Assembly: GCA_037389465.1 (NCBI GenBank)
Contig: JAZARR010000074.1
Location: 2,666,001 to 2,730,000, forward strand
Length of the DNA stretch: 64,000 nt
Direction of reading: 5' to 3'
Source of the DNA: Baylisascaris procyonis
Taxonomy: Eukaryota > Nematoda > Chromadorea > Rhabditida > Ascarididae
Part shown: positions 48,894-59,729 of the stretch, piece by piece
Layout: each line of letters starts with the position of its first letter
Numbering within the stretch: the stretch's first letter is position 1
Position numbers and translations under genes: made by a program
The notes under the pieces: generated by a model
The model's input: only the letters and a program-made list of their open reading frames with translations
Told to the model about the DNA's origin: nothing
Databases searched by the model: none

Positions 48894-49600
48894 TTTCAAC
48901 TTTTTCAGGTTTAATTCAATGGCAACAACCCACAAAAACGATATTCTCATTTCCTTTTTTTCTTTCTAAAACATCATCAAAATTTTCCTTTTAGATTCAG
49001 AGGCATTTTCTGAAACAACAATAATATTGTGGGATTTATCTCTAAAACAGCCGATTGCGCCGTTTAAAAAATTTCGAACAACCTATGACATTTTCTGTGC
49101 TTTTTTTGCGAATACGTTCCTACAAACGTTTCAGAAAGTTAAACAAAAGTCAAACTTCGGCAGAAGTTTTCCATAAGAGTATTGTAATCGTCGATCCAAA
49201 CTATATGAAATGAATATGCTCGCTCCCGTGACAAGTAAAAATTTCACGATTTGCAGGGCGACGTTCTCACTATAGCGGTCACTTTATTTCTCGATTATAT
49301 GGCGATATCAGTGCAATCTTTCGCATTAGATGTTTATGATAGAATCAGCTGCTGATCATGAATTTCAGTTCAGTCAATTAACTGGTGTATAACAGTCGAA
49401 TACTTTTTCTTGGCTTCTTATCATGTTATCATTTTTGCTGTCGTTATCAGTGAGACTTGATAGAGATGGCTAGGTTTCAGAGTAGTCTGAAGGTGGTGTG
49501 GAATGGATGCGGTATTGTGTATCATCTTCCTCACTTGAAAGTTACTTCCGTTTTTGCGTTCGTCATACATGTTTCTGCTGGAATTTTATCATTCACATAT
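47520..49600. other. Possible further LINE debris, otherwise unassigned
   Basis: The minus-strand open frame at 48158-48475 (QWRWRRSRLIQLRNRLQQAA) has the basic character of LINE endonuclease-RT linkers but is not diagnostic. Confidence 0.3.
48837..48890. repeat. (TA)n microsatellite
   Basis: About 54 bp of alternating TA. Confidence 0.97.
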
Positions 49601-49621
49601 TGTTGTATCTGAGTTGCGGTT

Positions 49622-50082
49622 TGTTGTGTCGGCTGCGACGACGATAGGTAGGTCGAGTGGTAGGCAGAGCTAGTATAAGCACTTTATTGGGAAAATATAC
49701 AACTGGCTTCCAAGATGAAGCAAAGGAGAAGAAGGCTGAGACGATAGAGATGAACACTGACGGGAGAGCGTGACGTACACCAGAAGAGGACTACTCCTGA
49801 CGGGCTGAGAGCCGCCTTTTATAGGCTCAGATACCGTCAAAGGCACAAAGACAGACAACGGCATTATGTAAGGTCACTCAACAAGTGCATGTGAAACTGT
49901 GATGATTCGCCACTTAAAAAGTGCAAAGCGATTGCTACACTGTTTCATCACAACGGAATATCTTGGGTTGGCTCTTTTGTGCCGTACCCAACGTCACACA
50001 CACAAAGAAGTGCAAAACGAGTACTACGATGTTTCATCACGACCGGATATTTTGGGTTGGCTTTTCGGCGCCATACCCAACA
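49622..50082 (-). mobile_element. Probable solo LTR of a retrotransposon
   Basis: Read on the minus strand, the 461-bp segment starts TGTTGGGTATGGCGCC and ends CGACACAACA, giving TGTTG...CAACA termini. It contains a TATA-type core promoter (GCCTATAAAAGGCGGCTC, about 49828-49811) and then a polyadenylation signal (CCAATAAAGTGC, about 49690) roughly 130 bp downstream, the normal U3-R order. Upstream of the TATA box lie two diverged copies of a ~74-bp unit (50080-50008 and 49991-49918), like U3 enhancer repeats. GC content is higher than in the flanks. No target-site duplication could be recognised and no internal gag/pol sequence follows. Confidence 0.62.
49918..50082. repeat. Tandem pair of diverged ~74-bp units inside the LTR
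   Basis: Both units run AAGTGCAAA...GTTTCATCAC...GGGTTGGCT...CATACCCAAC or a close variant, spaced 90 bp apart. Confidence 0.85.
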
Positions 50083-50099
50083 CATGGATAGAGTTAACT

Positions 50100-52240
50100 G
50101 CCAAAGACTAAGACTCGCGAATTAATTAGTCATGGTTCGCAAATTCAAAAGAGTGACAAACATTTTAGTTTTAGAAGATATCTGAAAATATTTTTCCCTT
50201 GTTGTTCACAATTTGCTGGGCTCCTATTGATGGTTGCTGTGAAGAGTTTTTAAAGTTTCAATCAAAATAATCCGAAAAAAATCAACAAAATCTTCGAAAT
50301 TCCATCACCGCACTGAATTACGTAAATAAAAAAGATGAGGACAGCGAAAAAAGATTATCTTCACTTTAGAGGAATTTAAACCGTAGCCTCAAACAAAATA
50401 GTAATCTCTGTGTAAAATTAATGAAAATCTCTCTAATCGCTGTATTTGTTTTGCCCATATTAAAATATTGGCATTTCTAAATCGAATGAGATAATCGCAT
50501 TTGGAGCACTGAAAGAAGGCTTAAAGTTTGATATGTGTTTGTAATCGCTGTGTCGCTTTTTTGAACCTCGTATTGAGTATTCATGCAGCTAAAAATTCGG
50601 TGCAAAAATTTTCTAAAACGTATAAAAATTTTCGAGCATCTTTCAACTACTGTTAGATATCAAAACAAATCGCTTATTGGAAAGAAAGGAAATAATCTAT
50701 AGAGGCGAACATTTGGTCTATGGGTGTATGTAAGCATACCGCTTCATTGTTGCGCACAATTACGTTGCGCAAAATTTACTGATAATTAAATTTCTGAACA
50801 ATTCAATTGAAGCGTAGTTTGCAAAGAAAACGATGTCAAATTGCGAACGCCCAAACGATGTCTTTTTTGCCGTAGTGCAACTTTTTTTCTTACGAATAAG
50901 AAACACACCCCACTCAAGGGACGTTTATTTCAGGCTAGTTATTTGTGCTCAGCTGTCTACATTATTCTTCCGATTTTGGTCCGATTTTCGATACTTTATA
51001 GCGGTGTTAGAAAGAACGAGGAGAGGAAAGTGCAAAAGGAAGAGGAGAAATTTGTTATCACTCATTCTATTGTTGTGCCATGAAAGAGCATTTTATTTGT
51101 TCGTCTTTTTTTGGTTGGCGCTGATTGCTGCGAATGCGCAAAGTTTTGAGCGTATTTTTTTTCGCTAATTATGGTGTAAAAAATTGTAAGATGTGAGAAA
51201 CGATAAAATTGATTTTTCATCATCTCTTATTGCGTTACTAAGGCATTGTCGTGTTCGCTCAAAAAGAGCATTGAGCGGAAGTGCTACAATAATGAGTAGT
51301 TTTTTTTAGTCTTAGCTCTCAATGGTGCACCAAGTTCTTTTTCGTTTTCGATTTTAACCGCTGAATGCTGAAAAAATTGTCACTTTGGATAGTCACGCAT
51401 CGCTTCCCTTATCGTCGATGCTAATTGTTGTTGGAAATATTACAAATTGTACTTTCCAAACTTCGCGTCATACATATATTGAATTTCATCGGAAGACGTT
51501 CATTGCTATTGTGAGCTCATTTTAAAATACGATAATTTTATATGACCTTCTTATTGGGTTTCTAATATTGAAATGCAAGCAATGTATGAAAGTCCTTCAT
51601 ACGCATCGTTTTTCCCAACGACTATCGTCACCCATACCTGTCAGGTAAACCGTGAAATTGAAAGGTCTTCAGTCCACAGTCGTCGAAAATCTCTTGTTGT
51701 AAATGTGGATCGGTTGTTTGTTGTAAAAACATGCGTCGCATCCCTGAACGTTTCCCATAGGGTTTTCTTTTATGGGGAATGCTTCAGTCTGTGCCATCCA
51801 GTAAAATATGGTTTCAGTTTTGGTTGGCGAGAAAAATGATTTAAAAAAGGATTCACAAATTATACAGCTTCCAGTTTCGCATTCTATAACCTCCAATTAT
51901 CTCGTCATCAACGTTGCTAAGACACCTATTGCATTTTTCCACCTGCTGTTGAGTGATTTCAATCTTTACTCACATATTGTTGCCATTGCGTATTGAGCGC
52001 CGATGTGTCCGATGTCTATTCGCTCAATCGGGCGTCTTCAGAACGTTTTGCTTTTTTCTCGTTCTGTTACTACTATATTCCGTTGTGTTCTTATTCTTAT
52101 GCATTGCTTTTTTCTCACTTCGCTACAATGAAAAAAGAATTCAAAAAAGAGTCCCATTAAGCTAAAGTATGAATTTTGTTAATGGCATTGATTTTGCATA
52201 TATCCTTGCGAATTGTGTGAAATTTGGCCGCCTCGATGAG
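50100..52240. other. No supported gene
   Basis: AT-rich. The overlapping ORFs at 50833-51168 and 51573-51996 lack splice sites and are not called. Confidence 0.4.
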
Positions 52241-52245
52241 CAAAG

Positions 52246-52605
52246 TTGTCAGAACTAATTTCCCGCAATACAAAATCAAGTAAGCAGAATTTTTCAAAAA
52301 TCGGTGAGCGAAACTTTGAGGAGCCTGCGGCATTAGATTTTAAGTTCGGTGTAAATTGGTTTTGCAAATATGACCAGACAGATACGACGGTTCAGTTTTT
52401 GTCGTATTTAGACAACCCGGCTTGCGGGTGTAGGCGGTGCGTTATAGAGGAATGTGAAGTGGCAAGTTGGTTGCAAAGGTTATGCTTGAGATGCGAAAAC
52501 GTGTGTTATGAAACTTGGTATGTGGCGGTCAGCAGAAATGGAAAAGCATTGGCACTAGATTGTCTAGTGAAATTTGGCGCGATAAACGGAAGATCATTGG
52601 TTTAA
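52246..52605 (+). other. 119-codon open frame, doubtful
   Basis: Opens from a non-ATG codon. Cys- and Trp-rich in the middle (DNPACGCRRCVIEECEVASW). GC is locally higher. No start, acceptor or family is apparent, so it is listed only as an open frame. Confidence 0.2.
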
Positions 52606-54072
52606 GTGTGCGATGATATGTAGTGGACTATAAAAATGAGTATGTGTTGTTGACTGCGAGGTGAGTTGGAGGATATGAGAAAGGAAACGGTGGATTTTGA
52701 GAGGAGCTGTGAGTTGTTGAACGCTCGATTGTGTGGTTAAGCATGAGCGTTCCAGGTTATCGATGTACCTGTCACCTCCACTTTGGGCATTCGCTCGTCG
52801 GCCGTTTGCTGTGCGAGCACCTATACTCAGCTCACTTACATTTTCCATCCTTCAACACGTCTTAGAAGGCTTCACGTGGTCGGCGTTGTGTCTACGGAGG
52901 TTGCATAGCTGATGTAATAATCCCGAGAAATTTCGTAGAGCTTCACTAAACTAAAAAAGTTGATGATGCGTGATGCGGGACGCATAAAGCATTTTGGTTC
53001 GTTCTTCTGCTAAAAACAAAAGGAACTTGAATGCCTATGAAACCTCCTTGTTCGCTTTCGTCTTGAAGTTTTCGACATTGCTGCTTGCTTCGTTAAGCTT
53101 GCTTGTTTGGTTTCAGTTCAGTTGCCTTTGTGGATTGTCTGCTTCTTTATTTCCTTGAATTGCAGAAATTGGTCGGCCGCAGTTGTATGCGCAGTTTTCT
53201 ATAACAATGACAAGGAAAAAGTTCCCAGGAAGCATTGCTTGAAATTTTGCGAAGTGAAAAAAAAAACGCCTAACTTCTTTTTATTGCCTCAACATATTAA
53301 ACTACCACTCGTGCAGATCGTAATAGTTTTTATAAAGCAAATACATGGGATTTAGCTCCGCACCCGGACCATCATATATATTATAAAGATGCCGGAAAAT
53401 CTATCCCATCTTTATGTGTGGAACGGAAGAGATGAGAAAGTGGGACCTCATTCGTCATCCTAGCTTTTCAGTCTTGCAGCAGTCTTATATTTCCTTCTCT
53501 TCTTCTCCCCTACCTATTTTCCTATTGACAACTTATGAGAAAGCTTCGAAGACGAAGGACCTGCCCATCGTATATCCAGAAAGCTTCAATATTTCGGGGT
53601 TGTTTCACAATCTGGCAGAATGCAAGGAAGGACATACCCATAATTAAGACGGCATCATATTTTTCAATGCAAATGTAAAGGCGCGATACTGAGCTGGACG
53701 GATGGATAAACGGCTTGCTCATACCACATTACCATCAGTAATTTCAGCAGCGCAACAGCGAACGGTTATCGCTTCTTGTATGTGGTGAGAACTCGGGCTC
53801 CTTTAATAGCCTTGTCGCGGAGAATCTTTACAGGAAATTGCCTTTTTCCCCACTTTCACCTATTTTGGACTGATTGAAGAGTTAAATTTAAGGAGAGAGC
53901 ACCTAATCATGAACTGCAGATAACAAAAACGCAAATCCTTTGGTCTTTACTTTGTATCCTTTTCTTCTCCCTTACCCCCACTTAATCACTCATCAAATAG
54001 CTTCATATGTGAGCGTTTCGTTTTCAAACATACAACACAGATGTCGATTTCGTTAACCTTATTATTTTGCAG

Positions 54073-54638
54073 TTCTCCTTTGCACGTTCATTTGCCCGAA
54101 ATCTTTCCATTACAAAAGTCCTTTTCGACGCAAGTACCTGTCAGGACAGAAAGCAATGAGGAATGAAACCTCTTCTCTATGGAACCCCTTCCACCTCTGA
54201 TGGCTTCCTAGTTATGTCAGCACTCAAAATATTTGTAGCACTCTTAAAATGTTTATAACAGTGTTTCTCAGATTTTTGTGAAAGAACATCTAGAGCCTAA
54301 GCTTCCATTTCTGCGAGATAATACGCACATTAAAATACTTGCAAAAATGCATCATACTTGTAAAAGACACAACAACTTGCAACCGAACTTGCGTCTTAAA
54401 GTTCCTGAACCATGGAAATTTGATCCACACATTTATGAGCCGTAATTGCATCAGACGGAAAATTGATAGTCGTGCCCTGAGACAACAATCAGAACGACTT
54501 GTGGCAAGACGGTTATCTGTGACTGGCTATAAACATATCGTTGAGTGAGTGGAACGTGTGAATATTCGCTTCACTCTACGCAGAAATCGTGAACGTATGA
54601 GAAACTTGGAAGTGAAAATAAGAAATCGTCGATTATAA
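54073..54638 (+). CDS. C-terminal exons of an unrecognised basic protein
   Basis: Exon 54272-54441 (acceptor CAGTGTTTCTCAG) encodes IFVKEHLEPKLPFLRDNTHI, KILAKMHHTCKRHNNLQPNL and RLKVPEPWKFDPHIYE, ending with two carry-over bases at CC|GTAATT. Exon 54584-54638 (acceptor CTCTACGCAG) continues in phase as NRERMRNLEVKIRNRRL and TAA. A possible preceding exon, 54073-54117 after TTATTATTTTGCAG, reads FSFARSFARNLSITK with phase 0 and could be a mitochondrial-type presequence, but its donor (GTCCTT) is poor. The basic, compact composition suggests a small nucleic-acid or ribosome-associated protein; this is a guess. Confidence 0.5.
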
Positions 54639-54715
54639 CATCCACGGAACATGAAAAAATATGGAATATTTCTTGGTCACATTTTCCAAGAGATCGGCCG
54701 TTGACATATTCGTAT

Positions 54716-55183
54716 TTTCTACTCAACAAAATGGAGTAAAACCGACTTAACAAACAAATCTGATTGGAGTAGCAATGAAATTAACGATCCATCAATCGAA
54801 CGGCGGCAGTCAGCGATAGAAATAAGACGGATAAAACGCATGAACACAATTACCGATACGGAAATTGAGCAAAATAATCCCCCTTTCCAAAAAGTAGGCG
54901 ATTGCGCATCGCCGATGGTTAAAAGATATTCCTTATAGTGTGCATCCATGCGGGGATTGAATATTTGTCTCATGCATTTGCTAGTCAAAAGTCGCGGAAC
55001 TCAAAAAATGAAGTGTCGAAAACTGTTATTCGGGTCATCTTGTGCCAGGAAATTTGCGTGCATATCTTTCAGAAATCAACTAGCCCTGTGAACATCTCCC
55101 TATCGGGTCGGCGGGATTTTCCATTACACTATTTGACTACGCGTTCATCCGATTCGTCTTCTCTCATTTGTCGTAATTCGTGA
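54716..55183 (+). CDS. C-terminal exons of a second unrecognised protein
   Basis: An open stretch ending at 54893 encodes SKTDLTNKSDWSSNEINDPS, IERRQSAIEIRRIKRMNTIT and DTEIEQNNPPFQK before a GTAGGC donor. The acceptor CATATCTTTCAG gives 55073-55183, in phase 0: KSTSPVNISLSGRRDFPLHY, LTTRSSDSSSLICRNS, TGA. The start of the first exon is not fixed because no clear acceptor precedes it. The hydrophilic Ser/Arg-rich composition is typical of a cytoplasmic tail of a channel or receptor. Independence from 54073-54638 is assumed because that model ends in a stop. Confidence 0.42.
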
Positions 55184-55199
55184 CTACGCATTGTTTGCT

Positions 55200-57600
55200 A
55201 CCATCGTCAGCGTTGACGCCAAAAGTCACCACAAATGAGGCGAAAATTCTCTGGCGAATTTGAAGTAAAAAGAGCAAGATGGATTTCCTGCAAGAAATGA
55301 TAAAACCTCAACCGATAAGTTTGAAAGTTTATTAGATGAAGTGATCAATGAGCCAACGAATTCAACCCCTCCCCCCCCATCACCCCCCGAAAAAATCAAC
55401 CAAATCATCCGCTGAATAATGTTTCAAAAAATATTTTTCTGTTAAAAATCTTCTCCTCTCACACTTTGTCAATGGAAGAATTCATCGGCAAATTTTCCAA
55501 CTTATTCGGTGGATGAAAAGTGAAAATAACACCTTTGCGCTCAAAGCTGTCACCTAAGAAATTTTTTCCGCTCGCTTTATGATCCATCGCTGAAATCCAA
55601 AATCTATTCTGTTTTTGATAGAACTTTACGTACATGAGCTCAACAGCTGTATCGAAAGTCTAACAAGCATCTGTCATAGAGGCTGCACGTGGCTGCTTTC
55701 ATCAGGATAGTTAGTAATGTGCTGAAAGTGCCCCTGATTTTCGGTCAGTGTATTTTTCAAGATCTGTTTTCGGAGCTGAAGGAAAACATAGTTAGTATAC
55801 GTTCAAAGTATGGTGCAACTTGAAGTATTCTTCTAGCATGGTCCCTTCTACTTGTTATTTTTCATGAATTTTTTTCCAGATAATCTGCCTGCTTTTCTAT
55901 TTGCTTCAACGTTCAAATTTGAAAACTTGCTCACCGGTCATTATCTTTGATAACCTCTTTGGTACTCTGCCTCCAATAGTTATGTCATCCCTTAAACGCT
56001 TATTCTCTACATCGTAATAGTGAAATGCTCTTCTCTACATCGTAATTGCAAACTTTGTTATAGTGAAATGCTCTGTGCGTGCTTCAAAAATAGGCGCGAA
56101 TGCTGAAATGGGGTGGTGCATGTTAGCGCAAGTAGAACACCGTAACCAAGGCTTTGCATTATTTGGAAAGTGCATCTTCTTATCCAGTTATATCAACTTT
56201 TTATTTCAGTGTGCTTTTATATCTGTAACACTGGTGCCTAGAACTCACTTGTCGTTGGAGCTATTCTGCGCAGCCATTCTTCACACTTCGAGGCCCTCAT
56301 ACTCAATAAATTTATGAAAAAAATATTTTTGGAACGTACCACTCTCGAAGCAAGCTGTAGTCGACTCCGTTCGTTAACTTGGAAAGCATGACAAGTTGTC
56401 AGTGCGAAACTCATTCTATCCTCTCGAATTAATGTTTTATAGAAACGTATGAGCACAATGATCTGCACGAATATCTACTGCATTGCATCGTGCATAACTT
56501 TGCCTAGGAAAACAAAGTCGCATATAGCCTAACGCTTTGCTGTTGTTTATTTATTCGTTGTTTATCTAATTGCTTGTTGAATGCTTATTTATTATCGCAT
56601 TTCGTTTATTTGTTTGTTTATTTGTTATAGATCTATTACTTTCTGTGACATCACTTTATGTGACAACACTTCACTTCATATCATAAGGCTGTTATGATGT
56701 TCATTTGAAGTGCAACATCTAACAATGCTGTACACTTTTCAAGCTTAATGGGAACGACATGAAGAAACATTCAGCTATATTATCAAACTACTCGAAAGAA
56801 AAACGATCGGAAACACGAAGACTATAGGATAACAAAAGAGTTGAATATATTTCTGCCTAGAATTGTGATGTAGGATTAGATTGATACTGGTTACGATCCT
56901 CGATATCCTAGTGAATTATTAGTGTTTTCGACAGTATTTTAATGAGACAATGCAATGGGCTCCACTCTCTTTCTAGCTTTCTTTACGTCATAGGTTGTCA
57001 CTGAATAGCATTCTCTACAATAAAAAGAAACACTCATATTGTCTTATAATACCTTGTCAAATCAATCTCCTGCAAATGAATCCGTCAAGCACAATTTGCT
57101 CCGTGTAGCCAGTTGCATGCATGCTCTTTATTTAACGCAGTCATTGCAAAAGAGATATTCCTTTCTGAAAATAGTGCACTGTTTAAATGCTGTGAACTAT
57201 CGGAAGATTTATCTGATGCTATTCAAAGAAATAAGATCGCACACGAATAATGATGCAATCCAAATGGAATACTGTAAGGAATGCAGTCTGCGCACTATAT
57301 AAGTCAGGTAGGTCATTCGAAATTTTGCTTCACAAACTCTCTCCCAGTGTATCTTCCCAGTGTTTCGGTGCTTGGCTGGTGCACAATGCAGTAGTGTTCG
57401 AATAGGATAATTCTGAATCATACCATAGCACAATTTACTCTTGATAGTAAATTGTCTTAAATTGCTTTCCTCGAGCTTTCAGATGGCATGACTAAGAGGA
57501 AGACTATTTTAAACGAGCTTTTTCTGCATGATCTCGGTGGATTTTTTTTTAAACTTTTGTGGCAATCATTTGTAGCAACTATGAGTAGACTATATTTATC
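55200..57600. other. No supported gene
   Basis: Contains a 28-bp tandem repeat (56003-56046) and a TTTG/TTTA-rich tract (about 56540-56630). Confidence 0.4.
56003..56046 (+). repeat. 28-bp tandem repeat, about 1.6 copies
   Basis: TTCTCTACATCGTAATAGTG begins the unit at 56003 and TTCTCTACATCGTAAT recurs at 56031. TAGTGAAATGCTC appears again at about 56061. Confidence 0.85.
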
Positions 57601-57626
57601 AAGATTGGATGCAATAACGCGTCGAG

Positions 57627-58185
57627 ATGGAAATATGTAACTTTAAAATGTCAGTAAGGCAGCGGAATGAAACCGAATTAAGAGCTATATTTACCAGCGA
57701 TGAAATTTGTATCGACGAATGTTTTCAAGCTTTTTTTGCTTTTGTTTTGCGTGGCTGCAGTCCCTTAAAACCTTTGGTAAGTTTATTTTCCCCACCTTTT
57801 CGAGTGTTTGAAGCATTTTTCTTCAATTATTGTATTTTGTTTGATCATCGAAAACTTTGTCTTCTTCAAACTTTAAACACTGAAGCCTTTTCAGTCTTCT
57901 TCTCTTCGCAAAGAATGGTTCATTAGCATGCAATAAGAATCTAATAAATGAGACATCTCTCATTTTAGGTTTCTTCAAACGGTTATAAAGGTTCTACTAT
58001 GTTTTTGAAACTATAAAATTTAGCCTATCCATTTGTACATGGTTGCTGCTTTAAAAAACGATGCATCAATGCATTTTATTGATAGTTTTTTTTTACGTCG
58101 GTCTTTTGTGTTTCCATTTCAGGAATGGCAGAAAACACCTCACTTTCATTCGCTTGAGTATTTACACTTGAAGTTTACGATCTAA
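57627..58185 (+). CDS. Small two-exon ORF, unrecognised
   Basis: ATG at 57627 opens a 50-codon exon (MEICNFKMSVRQRNETELRA, IFTSDEICIDECFQAFFAFV, LRGCSPLKPL) ending exactly at a consensus donor, TTG|GTAAGT. After TTTCCATTTCAG a phase-0 exon 58123-58185 reads EWQKTPHFHSLEYLHLKFTI and TAA. An alternative acceptor at 57969 (TCTCATTTTAG) would give a 15-residue end instead. The model is a complete 70-residue protein if the ATG is real; an upstream exon cannot be excluded. Confidence 0.4.
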
Positions 58186-58649
58186 AAACCTTTGGTTGCT
58201 TTGAAAATTTCCCATCAAAGTCTATCGAATCTGATAACCTAATCAGTGACATCTAAACCGCAATACTTCAAACGAGGCATCATGGCTATTTCGTTCAATT
58301 GCGCAAATCAAAACATAAACACAAATAAATTTGAGAAGGCAACAATTAAACCAACGGTGTGCTGGTAGAGTATAGCAGACGCACTTAGATGAGATGTCTT
58401 TTGAAATTTTTTGTCAACAGTGGAATATCTTTCTAAAAATAGTATTTTCTATGGAAAACAGCGGCCTTTCGATTCTCTCAATAATGGCGTTCCTTAGTGC
58501 TTTGTTTCCGATGTTATGGATTCAACGAGCCACTATTTTTTTACGTGAACCCACTGGTCACTCGTACCTATTTCCCCGTTCACCTTTTGATTCACCCAAG
58601 TTTGCTGTGATACCGTTCCAACGCCCTTTTTATATTGCGTCTGCGGTGG

Positions 58650-58765
58650 CCTTTTGGCGTGCATGCTTGCGTGTATGCGCTTGTGCGCACATTCCTGAGC
58701 GTGGGTGTTCATTTATGTGTGGAATTGTGTATGGGGTATTACGGGTGTGTAGCTGTGTGTCCCAT
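58650..58765. repeat. Degenerate GT/GC-rich alternating tract
   Basis: Long run of GCGTGCATGC, GTGTATGCG, TGTGCGCAC and GTGTGTAGC type sequence, an eroded (GT)n repeat. It inflates the overlapping 124-codon ORF at 58394-58768, which is not called. Confidence 0.6.
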
Positions 58766-59168
58766 TAATTCTTAAGTGACAGATCTTACCAAGTAGCACA
58801 AATGCAGGGAACATTGAAGATAAAACTATTGCTTTTAGTCTATGGCGTAGACAAGTTACACTTACTTAAGCGTGAAGAAAACATCAAGAGCGCAAAATGA
58901 AGCAAAAATTTATGTATTTTTTAAGATCCAACAAGAGGGATTTTAAGAGGAATTTTTAGCTGTCTGGTAGTTGGGTTGGCGGAAATGCTTAGCATGTCAC
59001 TCCACAAAGCATGCTTCCGCACTTTTTGAGACGGCATCTGTCGGTATTCAGAAGTTTTCCATCGATCATCTTGTGACGATCACTCAGTAAAAATCTACTT
59101 AATTAAATTAACGAGTTGAAAACAGCGACGGCGCAGTGGAATGATGGAAATGCATGCGTTTTATTTAG

Positions 59169-59478
59169 CCACTTGATTTCAATTTATGTATCAAACCACA
59201 ACGATCGCAGTTCCAATTCATCGGAGTATCTCATGGTGTCATTTGGGAAGCGGAAATACGAAAATAGAATTTCCGACTATCCTTCTTCCGATGTCATCGA
59301 GAAAGCAAATGGAATGAGCGATGTTTCAAATCGTTCTCACATGTCGAGTTCGCATATCCATATTTCAATTCACTATTGCGATATATTTTATCTGTACACT
59401 GAGGATCAAAATGCCTCTCCGCCTAACGTTTATAGAAGCTTTAGGTTTGAGGATTTGAATTCAGAATACGCAGAATGA
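59169..59478 (+). CDS. Candidate terminal exon, Ser-rich tail
   Basis: The acceptor GCGTTTTATTTAG is followed by one carry-over base and 102 codons to TGA: HLISIYVSNHNDRSSNSSEY, LMVSFGKRKYENRISDYPSS, DVIEKANGMSDVSNRSHMSS, ending RSFRFEDLNSEYAE. Codon variety and length support real coding. The sequence reads like an intracellular tail. No family is recognised and the upstream exon is unknown. Confidence 0.45.
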
Positions 59479-59669
59479 TTTCAAACCTCATTCAATATCA
59501 TCGATTTCTTGCACAAATTCGTTAATGTTAGAAAATTCACTATGTAACGAATCCTCTATCGATAAAAATAGAAAATGTAACATCATGCCTACTATTTATT
59601 TAAACGTTCTGAGAACTGGCTTTTTGCCTTTTTATTCTATTTCTGAATTTTCTTCTTGAAGGCAACTGA

Positions 59670-59671
<2 letters not shown>

Positions 59672-59721
<50 letters not shown>
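59672..59721. repeat. (TA)n microsatellite
   Basis: About 50 bp of TA repeats ending in TGTATGTATA. Confidence 0.97.

Positions 59722-59729
<8 letters not shown>

Noticed and set aside
49670..49864. Minus-strand 64-codon ORF
   Set aside because: Lies within the LTR between the TATA box and the poly(A) signal; no coding expectation there.
58394..58768. 124-codon plus-strand ORF with a hydrophobic segment
   Set aside because: The last third is translated GT/GC repeat, and there is no donor or family match.
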